The translations under genes were made by a program, and so were the position numbers. Below the pieces are notes generated by a model. That model saw nothing but the letters and a program-made list of their open reading frames with translations, made no database searches and was not told where the DNA came from. A DNA stretch of 64,000 nt. Origin: Pseudomonadales bacterium (GTDB lineage Bacteria > Pseudomonadota > Gammaproteobacteria > Pseudomonadales > Halieaceae). This document shows positions 62,910 through 64,000 of this stretch, piece after piece. How positions within the stretch are numbered: position 1 is the first letter of the stretch; each line of letters opens with the position of its first letter. The stretch spans positions 248,001 to 312,000 of the forward strand of contig JACKNN010000005.1 in NCBI GenBank assembly GCA_024234855.1, read 5' to 3'.

Positions 62910-63761
62910 TCACTTTTTCGTCCGCTTTTGACGGACTCCGTCCTTGTAGTCGATCTTTTCCATTACCCGACCGCTGTCGTCATACAATTCGCAGGATCCG
63001 TCCAGCACGCCATCTTTATAAATCGCTTGAGTTTTTAACCGACCCTCTTTGTCGAACGATTGATAGGGACCATCTCGCCTGCCGTCCCTGTAGCACTCCC
63101 TGACCCTCAGTCGACCGCTTTCACAATACTCTTCGAAGCAACCATCTTGCCTATCATGTCGATAGCTACCACGGATTCTCAATTGACCGGTTTCGTAGAA
63201 CCATTCCCAGGAGCCACATTTCCTACCTTCTATATAGGTACCTTTAGCGTCCAATTGACCATTTTCAAAGTACGATTCATAGTGGCCATCTCGTGTATCT
63301 TCCCTATGGTTCCCCCTGGATCTCAACTGACCATTATTGTGGAAGACTTCAAACGGACCACACCTTTTGCCGTCTTTGTAATTTCCCCTGGACCTCAACC
63401 TTCCATTTTCGTGGAAGAGTTCCCAGGCACCGTCTTTCACACCCGCCTGATAAACCTGTCTCTCACGCAATTGTCCATTTTTGTGGAACCACTCCTGAAG
63501 TCCGTCCAGCCCGGGGTCCTCATGGTGTTCATTGGATGTCAACTGATCGGCTTCGAAGTGACTCTCACCTGAACCTGTTTCCGTTCCAGCTGCGGAGGTA
63601 GCGCCGGACTCCGAGTGACCGCTCCTGTAATGGGACAAGGGCCCGGCCCGTTGACTGTCACTGAATCTCAACTGGCCTGGCTCGGAGGATGACGCGCATG
63701 GACTCCCCGGGCGCGCGTCTGTCAGGAGATATTTCAACCAGGAAGCGATCCCAATACCCAT
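62910..63761 (-). CDS. MORN-repeat variant protein (YwqK-like)
   Basis: A 283-residue protein without signal peptide. Residues 87-278 are eight consecutive units of exactly 24 residues, each of the form G-x-(W/F/Y)-E-x-(F/Y)-x-x-(N/S)-G-x-L-x-x-(R/K)-x-x-Y-x-x-G-x-x-x, the MORN/YwqK pattern. The first 86 residues are Ser-, Gly- and His-rich and possibly hold degenerate repeats. MORN proteins bind membranes or act as scaffolds; similar proteins are sometimes labelled antitoxins, but no toxin gene lies next to it. The base composition is clearly lower in G+C than the neighbours, so acquisition is possible. Confidence 0.75.
   Translation of the reverse strand: MGIGIASWLKYLLTDARPGSPCASSSEPGQLRFSDSQRAGPLSHYRSGHSESGATSAAGTETGSGESHFEADQLTSNEHHEDPGLDGLQEWFHKNGQLRERQVYQAGVKDGAWELFHENGRLRSRGNYKDGKRCGPFEVFHNNGQLRSRGNHREDTRDGHYESYFENGQLDAKGTYIEGRKCGSWEWFYETGQLRIRGSYRHDRQDGCFEEYCESGRLRVRECYRDGRRDGPYQSFDKEGRLKTQAIYKDGVLDGSCELYDDSGRVMEKIDYKDGVRQKRTKK
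62928..63503 (-). repeat. Eight 72-bp units encoding 24-residue MORN-like repeats
   Basis: The period is constant in the protein (24 residues, with no insertion or deletion), giving 72 bp per unit in DNA over 576 bases. Units differ in sequence, so the expansion is not recent. Confidence 0.8.
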
Positions 63762-63863
63762 TTCGCCCTCTCGGCTCTTCTTTCAGGTGATTTCTGATCA
63801 ATTTGTCGTTGCGATCCGGAGATGCACCGCCGGCGGGGTGCGAGTACAGCAGTTGGCATATCC

Positions 63864-64000
63864 CTACTGTTTCAGATAGTTGCTGTCATGGACAAAAGCA
63901 CTTCTGGATTTTTCCATCGCATGCAAGACAACGAGTAGAATGAGAACTACAGCAATCAGCACGTGCGCCTGGTGGAACACGCGCTGCAGGACTTCGTTAT
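63864..64000 (-). CDS. C-terminal end of a membrane protein (runs off the window)
   Basis: The last 44 codons of a minus-strand gene are visible before the TAG stop at 63864-63866. The text (VFHQAHVLIAVVLILLVVLHAM) is split here as helix text: VFHQAHVLIAVVLILL followed by VVLHAMEKS. This hydrophobic helix has two histidines and resembles the final helix of cytochrome b561-like proteins, but too little is present to assign it. The gene is upstream of the MORN gene on the same strand, separated by 102 bases. Confidence 0.5.
   Translation of the reverse strand, partial: NEVLQRVFHQAHVLIAVVLILLVVLHAMEKSRSAFVHDSNYLKQ

Noticed and set aside
62910..63761. Calling the MORN-repeat gene an antitoxin.
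   Set aside because: Related repeat proteins are sometimes named YwqK antitoxins, but no toxin-like gene is adjacent. The neighbours are an AraC regulator gene and a partial membrane-protein gene.

Overview
The window is a contiguous, gene-dense piece of a high-GC gammaproteobacterial chromosome. The synteny is typical of that class: rpoE-rseA-rseB-rseC-mucD, lepA-lepB-DUF4845-rnc-era-recO-acpS, relA-mazG, sdhE-ygfX-ygfZ and ccoNOQP-ccoG-fixH-ccoIS with an FNR/Anr regulator. A TonB receptor, a steroid/aromatic ring-cleavage enzyme pair and F420 genes suggest an aerobic or microaerobic marine lineage such as Halieaceae and relatives (OMG-type Gammaproteobacteria). That placement is an inference from gene content. 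I saw no rRNA, tRNA, CRISPR array, insertion sequence or prophage.

Layout. 1-4.2 kb: end of a TauE/SafE permease, purC, then a truncated haemoglobin followed by a TonB receptor. 4.2-9.3 kb (minus strand): trpS, a DUF3524 glycosyltransferase related to tRNA-queuosine mannosyltransferase, an M18 aminopeptidase, uppP and tsaB. 9.5-10.7 kb: mobA and a histone-H1-like Lys/Ala-rich protein. 11-26 kb: a long minus-strand housekeeping array from rpoE down to adk, covering envelope stress, translation and processing, RNA maturation, cysteine synthesis and the stringent response. 26.3-30.5 kb: nadB, ygfX/sdhE, ygfZ and ung. 30.5-36.2 kb: a complete F420 pathway operon (npdG-cofE-cofD-cofC-fbiC), diverging from an SDR gene. 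37-42.4 kb: a large DUF1631/GGDEF/EAL protein and a LuxR-type regulator. 42.4-54 kb: hemN, fnr and the whole cbb3 oxidase structural and assembly cluster. 54-57 kb: ompW, a two-domain lipoprotein and a permease. 56-59.4 kb: HsaD-like hydrolase, HsaA-like monooxygenase and an SDR. 59.5-64 kb: an exported serine protease, trhO, bolA, an AraC regulator, a MORN-repeat protein and the end of a membrane protein.

How the genes fit together. The Fnr-like regulator sits between hemN and the cbb3 genes. Palindromes resembling FNR boxes lie upstream of hemN, of the gene before ccoN, and of ompW; each has a -10-like hexamer 22-23 bp downstream. This is a compact oxygen-responsive module: anaerobic haem synthesis, a high-affinity oxidase with copper and haem maturation, and an outer-membrane channel. 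The sigma-E operon has two overlapping sigma-E-like promoters upstream of rpoE, suggesting autoregulation.

The least ordinary element is the F420 operon. Its reading frames overlap by one base or lie a few bases apart. It encodes FO synthase, both guanylyl-lactate steps, the glutamate ligase and an NADPH:F420 oxidoreductase, but no recognisable dehydro-F420 reductase domain. The second is the bacterial DUF3524 glycosyltransferase, whose relatives glycosylate queuosine in animal tRNA.
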